From positions 62,001 through 126,000 of the forward strand of contig NZ_BMRN01000020.1 in NCBI RefSeq assembly GCF_014648655.1: a DNA stretch of 64,000 bases. The letters run 5' to 3'. Positions within the stretch are counted from its first letter, which is position 1. Every line of letters starts with the position of its first letter. A program made the position numbers and the translations under genes. Below the pieces are notes generated by a model, which saw nothing but the letters and a program-made list of their open reading frames with translations, did no database searches and had not been told where the DNA came from. Below, in pieces: positions 1 to 8,766 of the stretch. This DNA is from Streptomyces atratus (GTDB taxonomy: Bacteria > Actinomycetota > Actinomycetes > Streptomycetales > Streptomycetaceae).

Positions 1-44
1 GACAGGCCGGACCGGCCGGCAACCTCGTCGTCGAGCAGACCACC

Positions 45-1835
45 GTGCCCCGTCAGATGGCGGCACTGCACGTCGAGCGGTACGCCCCGCAGACCACGTT
101 CACCTGTGCGGCACCGGCCGACCTCCTCGACCATCCGGACCCGCTGAGGGCCGCCGACACAGCGGCTGTCGAAAATCTGCTCCGCTGCTGGGTCCGGGAG
201 TGCGACCTGCCCCGGCCGGCCGGGGAAACGCTCCGCATCCCGCTCCCCGTCAGCGGAACCGCTCTGCTCGTCCCCGTCCTCTACTGGTCCGCCACGGGCT
301 GGCACCGCTTCGGCATGCCTGCCCTGGAGGGGGCACCCGAAGGAGCACCGCCCGCCGACGCAGTCACGGTCGCCGCTCTCCTGGGACGCGAGGCCGACCG
401 CCATGAAGGCGCCGACATGGTGGCCCGGGTCGCCGACTCCGTACAGCGGACGGCCGGCTTCATCGCCGAGCGGCGCCGCGCCCCCGGCGCCCCGGCCGAA
501 GCGGACCTCTTCCTCACCGCCGAGCAGTCACTTCTCCTCGGACATCCGCTCCATCCCACCCCCAAGAGCCGTGAAGGCCTCTCGGAATCCGAATCCCGCC
601 TCTACTCACCCGAGTTGCACGGCTCCTTCCCGCTGCACTGGATGGCTGTCGACCGGTCCGTACTGGCCACCGACTCCGCCTGGACCGACGGAGGCCGTCC
701 AGTTTCGGCCACGGAACTGATCACCTCCCATGCCGAAGGGCTGCAACTCCCCGACAACACCACACCGATTCCGCTCCACCCGTGGCAGGCCCGCGAACTC
801 GGACACCGGCCCGCAGTCACCGCCCTGCTCGACGCCGGACTCCTGCACGACCTCGGACCGCACGGGAAGCACTGGCACCCCACCTCATCCGTCCGTACCG
901 TGCATCGGCCCGGTGCGGAGCTCATGCTCAAGCTCTCCCTCGGCGTTCGCATCACCAACTCCCGTCGAGAGAATCTCCGCAAGGAACTCCACCGCGGAGT
1001 GGAGGTCCACCGGCTGCTCCGCAGCGGACTCGCCGCGCAGTGGCACGCCGTCCATCCGGGCTTCGACATCGTCCGTGACCCCGCATGGCTCGCCGTCGAC
1101 GGCCCGGACGGCGAGCCTGTCGCAGGCCTCGACGTGATGCTGCGCCACAACCCGTTCGGTCCGTACGACGACGCGGTCTGCATCGCCGCGCTCACCGCCC
1201 CGCGCCCCTGGCCGGGCCGCACGGGCATGCACTCACGCATCGCCGAGATCGTGATCTCCCTGGCCGCTGCCACTGGAAGAGCCGTAGGTGCCGTCGCCAC
1301 CGAGTGGTTCCTGCGCTACCTCGACCGCGTCGTACGCCCTGTGCTCTGGCTCGACGCCCACGCAGGCGTGGCCCTCGAAGCCCACCAGCAGAACACCCTG
1401 GTGCTGCTCGATCCCCACGGCTGGCCCGTCGGCGGCCGGTACCGCGACAACCAGGGTTACTACTTCCGCGAGTCCCACCGTGCGGCACTGGAGCACCGGC
1501 TCCCAGGCATCGGATCGGTCAGCGACACCTTCGTCTCCGACGCGGTCACCGACGAGCGCTTTGCCTACTACCTCGGCATCAACAATGTGTTCGGCCTGAT
1601 CGGAGCCTTCGGGGCCCAGCACCTCGCCGGCGAGCACGTACTCATCGCCGCGTTCCGTCGATTCCTCGGCTCGGCCGCCGCACTGGGCTCCCCGTTGCCC
1701 GCACATCTGATGGAAAACCCCCATCTGCGGTGCAAGGCCAACCTGCTGACCCGGCTGCACGGCCTCGACGAACTCGTCGGGCCTGTCGACACCCAGTCCG
1801 TCTACGTCACCATTGCCAACCCCCTGTGTGCCTGA
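45..1835 (+). CDS. IucA/IucC-family siderophore synthetase (RhbC-like), 5' end uncertain
   Basis: NRPS-independent siderophore synthetase. The family uses ATP to adenylate a carboxylate such as citrate and couples it to an amine or hydroxylamine in the cytoplasm. Family landmarks appear in order: GHPLHPTPKSREG near residue 166, LHPWQ near 243, SSVRTVH near 280 and EAHQQN near 444, followed by a FhuF-like C-terminal part. The frame is open back to base 3 without a stop, so the real start may lie before the window; GTG 45 and ATG 57 are only the first visible candidates. The acetyltransferase gene follows after 44 bases, then a second synthetase. This is the C-D-F order of rhizobactin-type operons, without the hydroxylase (E) between D and F. 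The substrate cannot be read from the sequence. Confidence 0.85.
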   Translation: MPRQMAALHVERYAPQTTFTCAAPADLLDHPDPLRAADTAAVENLLRCWVRECDLPRPAGETLRIPLPVSGTALLVPVLYWSATGWHRFGMPALEGAPEGAPPADAVTVAALLGREADRHEGADMVARVADSVQRTAGFIAERRRAPGAPAEADLFLTAEQSLLLGHPLHPTPKSREGLSESESRLYSPELHGSFPLHWMAVDRSVLATDSAWTDGGRPVSATELITSHAEGLQLPDNTTPIPLHPWQARELGHRPAVTALLDAGLLHDLGPHGKHWHPTSSVRTVHRPGAELMLKLSLGVRITNSRRENLRKELHRGVEVHRLLRSGLAAQWHAVHPGFDIVRDPAWLAVDGPDGEPVAGLDVMLRHNPFGPYDDAVCIAALTAPRPWPGRTGMHSRIAEIVISLAAATGRAVGAVATEWFLRYLDRVVRPVLWLDAHAGVALEAHQQNTLVLLDPHGWPVGGRYRDNQGYYFRESHRAALEHRLPGIGSVSDTFVSDAVTDERFAYYLGINNVFGLIGAFGAQHLAGEHVLIAAFRRFLGSAAALGSPLPAHLMENPHLRCKANLLTRLHGLDELVGPVDTQSVYVTIANPLCA

Positions 1836-1879
1836 GGGAATATGACCACCGCCTGAACCACCGAGAGGAGAGCGACACC

Positions 1880-2686
1880 ATGGCCCCCGCCGATGCGCAC
1901 ACCGACGCCGGTACCGGCCCTGCCCCACAGGCCGACACAGGCGCCGAGGACACTCTGGACCTGCCGCTCTCCGAAGAACTCCTCGCCCTGTTCGGCGAGG
2001 ACGCACCCGCCACCACGACACGTCCCCGGCCGCCGAACGCGTCCGCGTCATCCGAACCGGACGACGCGGGCCCGGTCACAGGCACGCAGGCAACCATGAG
2101 CAGGCCGGCCGCCTCGGATCTGCTCGACCACCCTGCCGACTGGGGACCGGTCACCACCCCGGCCGGAGTGTTCCAACTCGTCCCCGTGCGACTGGAACGC
2201 GATGTCGCCGTGATCAGTCGTTGGATGAACGACCCCGCAGTCGCCGCATTCTGGGAACTCGCCGGATCCGAATCCGTCACAGCCGACCATCTGCGCCCTC
2301 AACTCGGCGGTGACGGACGCAGCGTCCCGTGCCTCGGCGTGCTGGCAGGCGTCCCCATGAGCTACTGGGAGATCTACCGCGCGGATCTCGATCCGCTGGC
2401 GCGTCACTACCCCGCGCGACCGCACGACACCGGAATCCACCTCCTCATCGGCGGTGTGAACAACCGCGGACGCGGGGTCGGTACCACCCTGCTCCGGGCC
2501 GTCTCCGACCTCGTACTCGACAACCGTCCCCTGTGCGCACGTGTTGTGGCAGAGCCCGACCTGCGTAACACCCCTTCCGTCTCCGCCTTCCTCAGCGCAG
2601 GCTTCCGCTTCTCCGCAGAAGTCGAACTCCCCGACAAACGAGCCGCCCTGATGGTCCGCGACCGAACCCACCGTGCCCAGCTGTGA
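1880..2686 (+). CDS. GNAT acetyltransferase of the siderophore operon (RhbD/IucB-like)
   Basis: Predicted 268-residue acyl-CoA N-acyltransferase. In this family it acylates the hydroxylated side-chain amine of the siderophore precursor to make a hydroxamate. ATG 1880 follows a strong ribosome site (GAGAGGAG). The catalytic domain occupies roughly residues 90-265 and shows HYPARPHDTGIHLLIG, the acyl-CoA loop RGRGVGTTLLRAV, and the closing VAEPDLRNTPSVSAFLSAGF. The first ~85 residues are acidic and Pro/Thr/Ala-rich, with one ordered-looking stretch LPLSEELLALFGED. This extension is unusual for the family, and a second ATG at 2097 would remove most of it. The gene lies between two IucA/IucC synthetases and is probably cotranscribed with them. 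Confidence 0.8.
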   Translation: MAPADAHTDAGTGPAPQADTGAEDTLDLPLSEELLALFGEDAPATTTRPRPPNASASSEPDDAGPVTGTQATMSRPAASDLLDHPADWGPVTTPAGVFQLVPVRLERDVAVISRWMNDPAVAAFWELAGSESVTADHLRPQLGGDGRSVPCLGVLAGVPMSYWEIYRADLDPLARHYPARPHDTGIHLLIGGVNNRGRGVGTTLLRAVSDLVLDNRPLCARVVAEPDLRNTPSVSAFLSAGFRFSAEVELPDKRAALMVRDRTHRAQL

Positions 2687-2746
2687 ACGATCTGCTGCTT
2701 TGCATACACCGCTCGAACCCCATCGGTTTCATCCCGAGGAGTCCCC

Positions 2747-4663
2747 GTGCCGAAATATCCTGCGAGCCGTGATTCGGCGGAGTCTGCCGACCTGCTCAGC
2801 ACGCCAGAACTGAACCGGACGGTCTGGGACAAAGCCGCTGCCCGACTGCTCGCGAAGATGCTCGGTCAATTCGCCTACGAGGAAGTCATCGAGCCGGTCC
2901 GGCAGGCCGACGGGGGCGATACGTACACCCTCGGGCTCGATGACGGTGGAACCCTGAGCTTCAGTGCCCGGCGGGGCGTGTACGGCAGTTGGCACATCGC
3001 CCCCGATTCGGTTCGGGAGACGTGCGGGAGCGCCCGGGAGTCACCGGCGGAATCGATGCGGGAGGGCGTCCGGGGCACGCCTGCCGAGCCATTGCGGGAC
3101 CGGAACACCGACACCGTCTCCTTCCGCGACCCGCTGCAGTTCCTCGCCCGCGCCCGCCACATCCTCGGGATCGACGGTGCCACCCTCGGCCACCTCATCC
3201 GCGAGATCACCACCACCCTCGCCGCCGACGCCCGGCTCGACCACACCGCGCTCTGCGCCGACCGGCTGGCCGATCTCGACTACGCCGAGCTGGAAGGGCA
3301 CCAGACAGGACACCCCTGGCTCGTCGCCAACAAGGGACGCCTCGGCTTCTCCGCCACCGACGCCTCCCGTTACGCACCGGAGGCCCGCACGCCGGTCAGG
3401 CTGCCGTGGATCGCCGTCTCCACCAGGATCGCCGCCTACCGCGGAGTGACCGGCCTGGCCACACCCGAGCAGTTGTACGTGCAGGAACTCGACCCGTCGG
3501 TCCGCGACTCCTTCGCCGCCGTGCTCCGCGCCCGCGGCCTCGATCCCGGCAGCTATCTGTGTCTTCCCGTGCACCCCTGGCAGTGGGACGAATGGATCGT
3601 TCCGGTCTTCGCCCCGGCCATTGCCGCAGGCGACATCGTTCCGCTCCACACCGACGCCGATCTCCGGCTGCCTCAGCAGTCCATCCGCACGTTCACCAAC
3701 GTGGCCCGCCCCGACCGGCACACCGTCAAACTGCCCCTGTCGATCCTCAACACGCTGGTCTGGCGAGGACTGCCGACCGAACGCACCCTCGCGGCCCCCG
3801 CCGTCACCGCCTGGGTCCAGGGTTTGCGCGACCGAGACGCCTTTCTGCGCGACACCTGTCAGGTCATTCTGCTCGGTGAGGTGGCCTCCGTGACCGTCGA
3901 GCATCCGCTCTACGACCACCTCCCGGAGACCCCGTACCAGTTCAAGGAGATCCTCGGTGCGATCTGGCGAGAACCCCTCCAACCCCGGCTCGCGCCGGGA
4001 GAACGGGCCCGGACCCTTGCCTCGCTGCTCCACACCGATCCACAGGGCCGCGCCTTCACAGCCGAGCTCGTCGCCCGCTCGGGGCTCACGCCCACGGCCT
4101 GGCTGACCCGGCTCTTCGCCGCGCTGCTTCCGCCGCTGCTGCACTTCCTCTACCGCTACGGCACCGTGTTCTCCCCGCACGGCGAGAACGCCATCGTCGT
4201 CTTCGACAACCAGGACGTACCGGTACGCCTGGCGATCAAGGACTTCGTGGACGATGTGAACATCAGCGCCCGGCCGCTGCCGGAGCATGAGTCGATGCCA
4301 CAGGACGTACGCCGCATCCTGCTCACCGAGGAGCCTTCCTTCCTCACCCAGTTCATCCACGCCGGACTGTTCATCGGTGTCTTTCGCTTTCTGTCCCCAC
4401 TGTGCGAGGAACAGCTGGGAGTTCCGGAGGACGATTTCTGGTCACTTGTGCGGGCCGAGATCCTGCGGCACCACGCCCGCTTCCCCGAGCTCAAGGAGCG
4501 ATTCGAGATGTTCGACATGCTGACGCCCCGCATCGAACGTCTCTGTCTGAACCGCAACCGCCTGCACGTGGACGGCTACCGGGACCGCCCCCGGCGCCCG
4601 CACGCTGCCATTCACGGGACCGTTCCCAACCCGCTCCACCCCTCCGTCCGAGTCCGGGAGTGA
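2747..4663 (+). CDS. IucA/IucC-family siderophore synthetase (RhbF-like)
   Basis: Second NRPS-independent siderophore synthetase of the operon, 638 residues, expected to complete amide formation on the intermediate made by the first synthetase. GTG 2747 follows GAGGAG. Visible landmarks are EGHQTGHPWLVANKGRLGF near residue 182, LPVHPWQWDEW near 272, QQSIRTFTNV near 309, and GENAIVVFDNQ with the KDFVDD stretch near 480-500 (metal/ATP site and C-terminal FhuF-like region). The first histidine-lysine motif is looser than the usual HPxHPxxK and has GHPWLVANK instead. The gene starts 60 bases after the acetyltransferase. The next gene (DinG-type helicase) appears to have its own leaderless start, so the operon probably ends here. 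Confidence 0.85.
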   Translation: MPKYPASRDSAESADLLSTPELNRTVWDKAAARLLAKMLGQFAYEEVIEPVRQADGGDTYTLGLDDGGTLSFSARRGVYGSWHIAPDSVRETCGSARESPAESMREGVRGTPAEPLRDRNTDTVSFRDPLQFLARARHILGIDGATLGHLIREITTTLAADARLDHTALCADRLADLDYAELEGHQTGHPWLVANKGRLGFSATDASRYAPEARTPVRLPWIAVSTRIAAYRGVTGLATPEQLYVQELDPSVRDSFAAVLRARGLDPGSYLCLPVHPWQWDEWIVPVFAPAIAAGDIVPLHTDADLRLPQQSIRTFTNVARPDRHTVKLPLSILNTLVWRGLPTERTLAAPAVTAWVQGLRDRDAFLRDTCQVILLGEVASVTVEHPLYDHLPETPYQFKEILGAIWREPLQPRLAPGERARTLASLLHTDPQGRAFTAELVARSGLTPTAWLTRLFAALLPPLLHFLYRYGTVFSPHGENAIVVFDNQDVPVRLAIKDFVDDVNISARPLPEHESMPQDVRRILLTEEPSFLTQFIHAGLFIGVFRFLSPLCEEQLGVPEDDFWSLVRAEILRHHARFPELKERFEMFDMLTPRIERLCLNRNRLHVDGYRDRPRRPHAAIHGTVPNPLHPSVRVRE

Positions 4664-4701
4664 TCGCCGTTGTCAGTGGTGCCCCGTAGGCTGGTCGAGC
4701 T

Positions 4702-6672
4702 ATGACAAAGCCATCCCTCCCCGAGCTCCTCCACGCCGCCGTGACCGCCGTCGGTGGTACGGAACGGCCCGGCCAGGCCGCCATGGCCGAAGCCGTTGCC
4801 GAGGCTGTCGACGACAATGCCCATCTGCTCGTCCAGGCCGGCACCGGCACGGGCAAATCCCTCGGCTACCTGGTGCCCGCGCTGGCGCACGGGGAGCGCG
4901 TCGTGGTGGCGACGGCGACGCTGGCATTGCAGCGCCAGCTCGTGGAGCGCGACCTTCCGCGCACGGTCGACGCCCTGCATCCGCTGCTGCGCCGCCGTCC
5001 CCAGTTCGCCATGCTCAAGGGCCGCTCGAACTATCTCTGCCTGCACCGGCTCCATGAAGGAGTGCCCCAGGACGAGGAGGAGGGGCTCTTCGATCAGTTC
5101 GAGGCAGCGGCCCCGTCGAGCAAGCTCGGTCAGGATCTGCTGCGGCTGCGGGACTGGTCGGACGAGACCGAGACCGGCGATCGCGACGACCTCACCCCGG
5201 GCGTATCCGACCGGGCCTGGGCGCAGGTCTCCGTCTCCTCCCGCGAATGCCTGGGCGCCAGCAAGTGCGCGTACGGCGCGGAGTGCTTCGCGGAGCAGGC
5301 CCGTGAGCGTGCCAAGCTCGCCGATGTCGTCGTCACCAATCACGCCCTCCTCGCCATCGATGCCATCGAGGGCGCCCCCGTGCTTCCGCAGCATGAGGTA
5401 CTGATCGTCGACGAGGCCCATGAGCTGGTCTCCAGGGTCACCGGAGTGGCCACCGGCGAGCTCACCCCCGGCCAGGTCAACCGCGCGGTGCGCCGAGCGG
5501 CGAAGCTGGTCAACGAGAAGGCCGCTGACGCCCTGCAGACCGCGTCGGAGGGCTTCGAGCGAGTGATGGAGCTGGCGCTCCCCGGCCGCCTGGAAGAGGT
5601 CCCCGAGGATCTCGGCTACGCACTGCTGGCCCTTCGTGACGCCGCGCGTACGGTGATCTCGGCCCTGGGCGCCACACGGGACAAGTCGGTCCAGGACGAG
5701 GACGCCGTCCGTAAGCAGGCACTCGCATCGGTGGAGACGATTCACGGCGTCGCCGAGCGCATCACCCAGGGCTCGGAGTACGACGTCGTCTGGTACGAGC
5801 GGCATGACCGTTTCGGCGCCTCTGTGCGGGTCGCCCCGCTCTCCGTATCCGGACTTCTGCGCGAGAAGCTCTTCGCCGAGCGGTCCGTCGTCCTCACCTC
5901 GGCCACGCTCAAGCTCGGCGGGGATTTCAACGGGGTGGGGGCGTCGCTCGGACTCGCCCCCGAAGGCACTGAGGGCGACGACATTCCGCAGTGGAAGGGG
6001 CTCGACGTCGGGTCGCCGTTCGACTACCCGAAGCAGGGAATCCTGTACGTCGCCAGGCATCTGGCCACGCCCGGCCGGGAGGGTTCTCGCACCGACATGC
6101 TGGATGAACTCGCCGAACTGGTGGAGGCGGCGGGCGGGCGCACCCTCGGGCTGTTCTCGTCCATGCGGGCGGCCCAGGCCGCCGCCGAGGAACTGCGCGG
6201 TCGGCTCGACAAGCCGATCCTGCTGCAGGGCGAGGAGACCCTCGGAGAGCTGATCAAGAACTTCGCAGCCGATCCCGAGACCTGCCTCTTCGGCACGCTG
6301 TCGCTCTGGCAGGGCGTGGATGTGCCCGGGGCCAGCTGCCAGCTGGTCGTCATGGACAGGATTCCGTTCCCGCGTCCCGACGACCCACTGATGAGCGCAC
6401 GCCAGAAGGCGGTCGAGGAGGCCGGAGGCAATGGGTTCATGGCTGTCGCGGCGACGCATGCCGCGCTGCTGATGGCTCAGGGCGCCGGCCGGCTCGTACG
6501 GGCCACGGGCGACAAGGGTGTGGTCGCGGTGCTCGATCCGCGGCTGGCCAACGCCCGGTACGGCAGCTATTTGCGCGCCTCGCTGCCAGATTTCTGGTAC
6601 ACCACCGACCGCAATCAGGCGCGCCGCTCACTTGCGGCTATCGACGCGACGGCCAAGGCCAACGACCAGTAG
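4702..6672 (+). CDS. dinG: DinG/YoaA-type ATP-dependent DNA helicase
   Basis: Superfamily 2 XPD/DinG-like 5'-3' helicase of 656 residues, acting on damaged or structured DNA. Motifs: Walker A QAGTGTGKSLGYL near residue 41; iron-sulphur cluster cysteines in NYLCLHRL and in SRECLGASKCAYGAECF; DEAH box VLIVDEAHEL near 235; helicase C-terminal motifs QGVDVPGASCQLVVMDR and the arginine-finger segment QGAGRLVRATGDKG near 590. ATG 4702 has no ribosome site. A TAGGCT hexamer at 4687-4692 ends nine bases before it, so the message is probably leaderless. The gene converges on lexA across a terminator hairpin. No SOS box is evident in the short upstream gap. Confidence 0.9.
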   Translation: MTKPSLPELLHAAVTAVGGTERPGQAAMAEAVAEAVDDNAHLLVQAGTGTGKSLGYLVPALAHGERVVVATATLALQRQLVERDLPRTVDALHPLLRRRPQFAMLKGRSNYLCLHRLHEGVPQDEEEGLFDQFEAAAPSSKLGQDLLRLRDWSDETETGDRDDLTPGVSDRAWAQVSVSSRECLGASKCAYGAECFAEQARERAKLADVVVTNHALLAIDAIEGAPVLPQHEVLIVDEAHELVSRVTGVATGELTPGQVNRAVRRAAKLVNEKAADALQTASEGFERVMELALPGRLEEVPEDLGYALLALRDAARTVISALGATRDKSVQDEDAVRKQALASVETIHGVAERITQGSEYDVVWYERHDRFGASVRVAPLSVSGLLREKLFAERSVVLTSATLKLGGDFNGVGASLGLAPEGTEGDDIPQWKGLDVGSPFDYPKQGILYVARHLATPGREGSRTDMLDELAELVEAAGGRTLGLFSSMRAAQAAAEELRGRLDKPILLQGEETLGELIKNFAADPETCLFGTLSLWQGVDVPGASCQLVVMDRIPFPRPDDPLMSARQKAVEEAGGNGFMAVAATHAALLMAQGAGRLVRATGDKGVVAVLDPRLANARYGSYLRASLPDFWYTTDRNQARRSLAAIDATAKANDQ

Positions 6673-6706
6673 CCCGCCCTCGGCCCCCGGTGCCCGGCGG
6701 CACAGG

Positions 6707-6744
6707 CAGGACCCCGGGATCGGCGCAGTGGATCCCGGGGCCTG
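6707..6744. terminator. Bidirectional terminator between dinG and lexA
   Basis: Inverted repeat with arms 6707-6721 and 6731-6744. The core CCCCGGGATC pairs perfectly with GATCCCGGGG, and the loop is nine bases. It sits between two convergent genes. Confidence 0.75.
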
Positions 6745-6762
6745 GTCGGAACCGGCGAGTCT

Positions 6763-7557
6763 TCACACCCGCCGCAGTACCGCCACCACCTTGCCGAGAA
6801 TTGTCGCCTCGTCGCCCGGGATCGGCTGGTACGCGGAGTTGTGCGGGAGCAGCCACACATGGCCGTCCTCGCGCTTGAAACGCTTGACCGTGGCTTCGCC
6901 GTCCAGCATGGCTGCCACGATGTCGCCGTTCTCAGCGACGGGCTGGCGGCGCACGGTGACCCAGTCGCCGTCACAGATCGCCGCCTCGATCATCGAGTCA
7001 CCGACGACCTTGAGGACGAACAGCTCTCCGTCACCGACCAGCTGGCGGGGGAGCGGGAAGACGTCCTCAACCGATTCCTCGGCGAGGATCGGGCCACCGG
7101 CTGCGATCCGGCCGACCAGCGGCACATACGACGCCGCGGGCTTTCCTGTTGTATCGGTGGGCTGCGAGCTGGGCTGGTCCGAACCACGGACCTCGTACGC
7201 CCGCGGGCGATGTGGGTCGCGACGCAGGAAACCCTTGCGTTCCAGGGCCATCAGCTGATGGGCGACGGAGGACGTGCTGGACAGGCCCACCGCCTGACCG
7301 ATCTCCCGCATCGAGGGCGGGTAGCCACGCCGCTGCACGGAGTCCCGGATCACCTCGATCACTCGCCGCTGCCGGTCCGTGAGCCCCGAGCTGTCCGCCC
7401 GGATACCTGGAGGTCGGCCGGGCAATGAGCGCGCCGGGCGCACGGGCTCTGGCCCCTCCGTGTTCGTGACTGAGTCATTCATGGCATGCACCGGCTCGAG
7501 TCGGCTCTGGGAGCGGTCCTGGGCAGTGATGGTGGCACTGTCTGCGGTGGTGGTCAC
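6763..7557 (-). CDS. lexA: LexA, SOS-response repressor
   Basis: Transcriptional repressor of the SOS regulon, 264 residues, inactivated by RecA-stimulated self-cleavage. The winged-helix domain spans about residues 58-125, with recognition-helix region [19 protein letters not shown]. Catalytic features are intact: cleavage bond Ala153-Gly154 in RIAAGGP, nucleophile Ser188 in VVGDSMI and Lys225 in EATVKRF. GTG 7557 is chosen because GAGAGGGG lies just upstream; this gives a Thr/Asp-rich N-terminal extension of ~55 residues, typical of the Streptomyces form as I recall it. Met26 is an alternative start. A near-consensus SOS box lies 63 bases upstream, indicating autoregulation. Confidence 0.96.
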   Translation of the reverse strand: MTTTADSATITAQDRSQSRLEPVHAMNDSVTNTEGPEPVRPARSLPGRPPGIRADSSGLTDRQRRVIEVIRDSVQRRGYPPSMREIGQAVGLSSTSSVAHQLMALERKGFLRRDPHRPRAYEVRGSDQPSSQPTDTTGKPAASYVPLVGRIAAGGPILAEESVEDVFPLPRQLVGDGELFVLKVVGDSMIEAAICDGDWVTVRRQPVAENGDIVAAMLDGEATVKRFKREDGHVWLLPHNSAYQPIPGDEATILGKVVAVLRRV

Positions 7558-7619
7558 GTCGGCCCCTCTCGAATGGTCTCCCTAGCTGGACAACGGTAGT
7601 AGCTTTCGAAAGGTTGCGC

Positions 7620-7633
7620 CAAACACACGTTCG
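7620..7633. promoter_or_regulatory. LexA-binding SOS box of lexA
   Basis: Read on the minus strand the site is CGAACGTGTGTTTG. It matches the Gram-positive/actinobacterial consensus CGAACRNRYGTTYC at every position but the last. It lies upstream of lexA, as expected for autorepression. Confidence 0.85.
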
Positions 7634-7933
7634 AGTGAAAAACGAATAAAAGTCTGTCGTGTGTTCACTGCTGGGTGTATGCGCAATGGCTGGAGTGACC
7701 GGAACCCTGCTTGGACCGACCTCTTGGGCCGACCGGCAATTCGGACTATTACGGTAGCGTTCGCCGGCGCGGCGTCGCCACGCGGGGTGGCCTCCGCGTC
7801 GTTGTCCGAGTCTGACAGCGGGAGCCCCGCAATCCTGGCAGCCGCGCGGTTCCCGTAACCTCGTGCTCGGCCGTACGCTGCCTGCGGTCCGCCCGCGATG
7901 TGCGACACGCGCTAGGGCTGAATGAGCGGCCAA

Positions 7934-7980
7934 ACCCAAGATCTAGTGGTTGGATTGTTCCAACCGCCCAGAAGTTGTGG
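7934..7980. promoter_or_regulatory. Tandem NrdR boxes upstream of nrdRJ
   Basis: Box 1 (7934-7949, ACCCAAGATCTAGTGG) and box 2 (7965-7980, CGCCCAGAAGTTGTGG) resemble the NrdR consensus acaCwAtATaTwGtgt. Their centres are 31 bases apart, three helical turns, which is the usual spacing for NrdR box pairs. Box 1 is the stronger. They imply NrdR autoregulation and dNTP/ATP-dependent control of nrdJ. Confidence 0.75.
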
Positions 7981-8091
7981 TCCCTGGTCCGCCGGGGGTG
8001 CGGCCATCGCCTATGCTTGTGACAGCTTCGAGGGGCCTTGACGGGCCCTGAAGAGGCTATTCAGTCGTGCTGTGAAGGAGGGTTGGGAGCC

Positions 8092-8604
8092 ATGCACTGC
8101 CCCTTCTGCAGGCACCCCGACAGCCGGGTCGTCGACAGTCGCACCACCGATGACGGCACGTCGATCCGCCGTCGCCGTCAGTGCCCCGACTGCTCCCGCC
8201 GTTTCACGACGGTGGAGACCTGCTCGCTGATGGTGGTGAAGCGCAGCGGTGTGACCGAACCCTTCAGTCGTACCAAGGTCATCTCCGGCGTGCGCAAGGC
8301 GTGCCAGGGGCGGCCGGTCACCGAGGACGCCCTCGCCAAGCTCGGCCAGCGGGTCGAGGAGGCGGTGCGTGCCACCGGCAGCGCCGAGCTGACCACCCAT
8401 GACGTGGGTCTGGCCATCCTCGGCCCCCTGCAGGAACTCGACCTCGTCGCGTACCTGCGTTTCGCGTCCGTGTACCGGGCGTTCGACACACTTGAAGACT
8501 TCGAGGCCGCCATCGCGGAACTTCGCGAGCGGCGGCCTCCCGTGGAGGAGCGTGGGAGGGGCGAGACCCTTGAGGTCCCCGTTCCCGCCGTCGCCGCCGA
8601 CTGA
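8092..8604 (+). CDS. nrdR: NrdR, ribonucleotide reductase repressor
   Basis: ATP/dATP-sensing transcriptional repressor of ribonucleotide reductase genes, 170 residues. The N-terminal zinc ribbon has Cys3, Cys6, Cys31 and Cys34 (MHCPFC and RRRRQCPDC), with basic residues for DNA contact. An ATP-cone domain follows from about residue 48 ([20 protein letters not shown]). The C-terminal tail after ~150 is charged and variable. ATG 8092 is preceded by GAAGGAGGG. The gene is followed by nrdJ after 162 bases and preceded by its own operator pair. Confidence 0.96.
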   Translation: MHCPFCRHPDSRVVDSRTTDDGTSIRRRRQCPDCSRRFTTVETCSLMVVKRSGVTEPFSRTKVISGVRKACQGRPVTEDALAKLGQRVEEAVRATGSAELTTHDVGLAILGPLQELDLVAYLRFASVYRAFDTLEDFEAAIAELRERRPPVEERGRGETLEVPVPAVAAD

Positions 8605-8766
8605 GTGACACCGGCCGATCGACACATGTCCGTGGATCGGCGACAGGGCGGCTGCATATAGACCCGCTCCGGGTGCTGTGCGTGGCACCCGAAGTATCAG
8701 AGACAGACTGTGCCCCGGGAAGTTCTGGGCACTTCAGGGCGTTTTTGCCCACATATGGGAGGCGGC

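Larger units (their letters stand above)
7558..8091. other. Divergent lexA-nrdR intergenic region
   Basis: 533 bases without a convincing gene. It contains the lexA ribosome site, an SOS box (7620-7633) and tandem NrdR boxes (7934-7980). A possible nrdR -10 hexamer TATGCT lies at 8012-8017. Short open frames inside it lack ribosome sites and family signals. The middle part (about 7640-7920) holds nothing I recognise. Confidence 0.6.

Noticed and set aside
1085-1879. Upstream extension of the acetyltransferase frame
   Set aside because: The Arg/Pro-rich extension overlaps the first synthetase. ATG 1880 has a strong ribosome site, so the extension is a shadow.
8605-8766. Vitamin B12 riboswitch before nrdJ
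   Set aside because: The conserved B12 box sequence is absent. The hairpins there do not form the cobalamin aptamer core as far as I can see.
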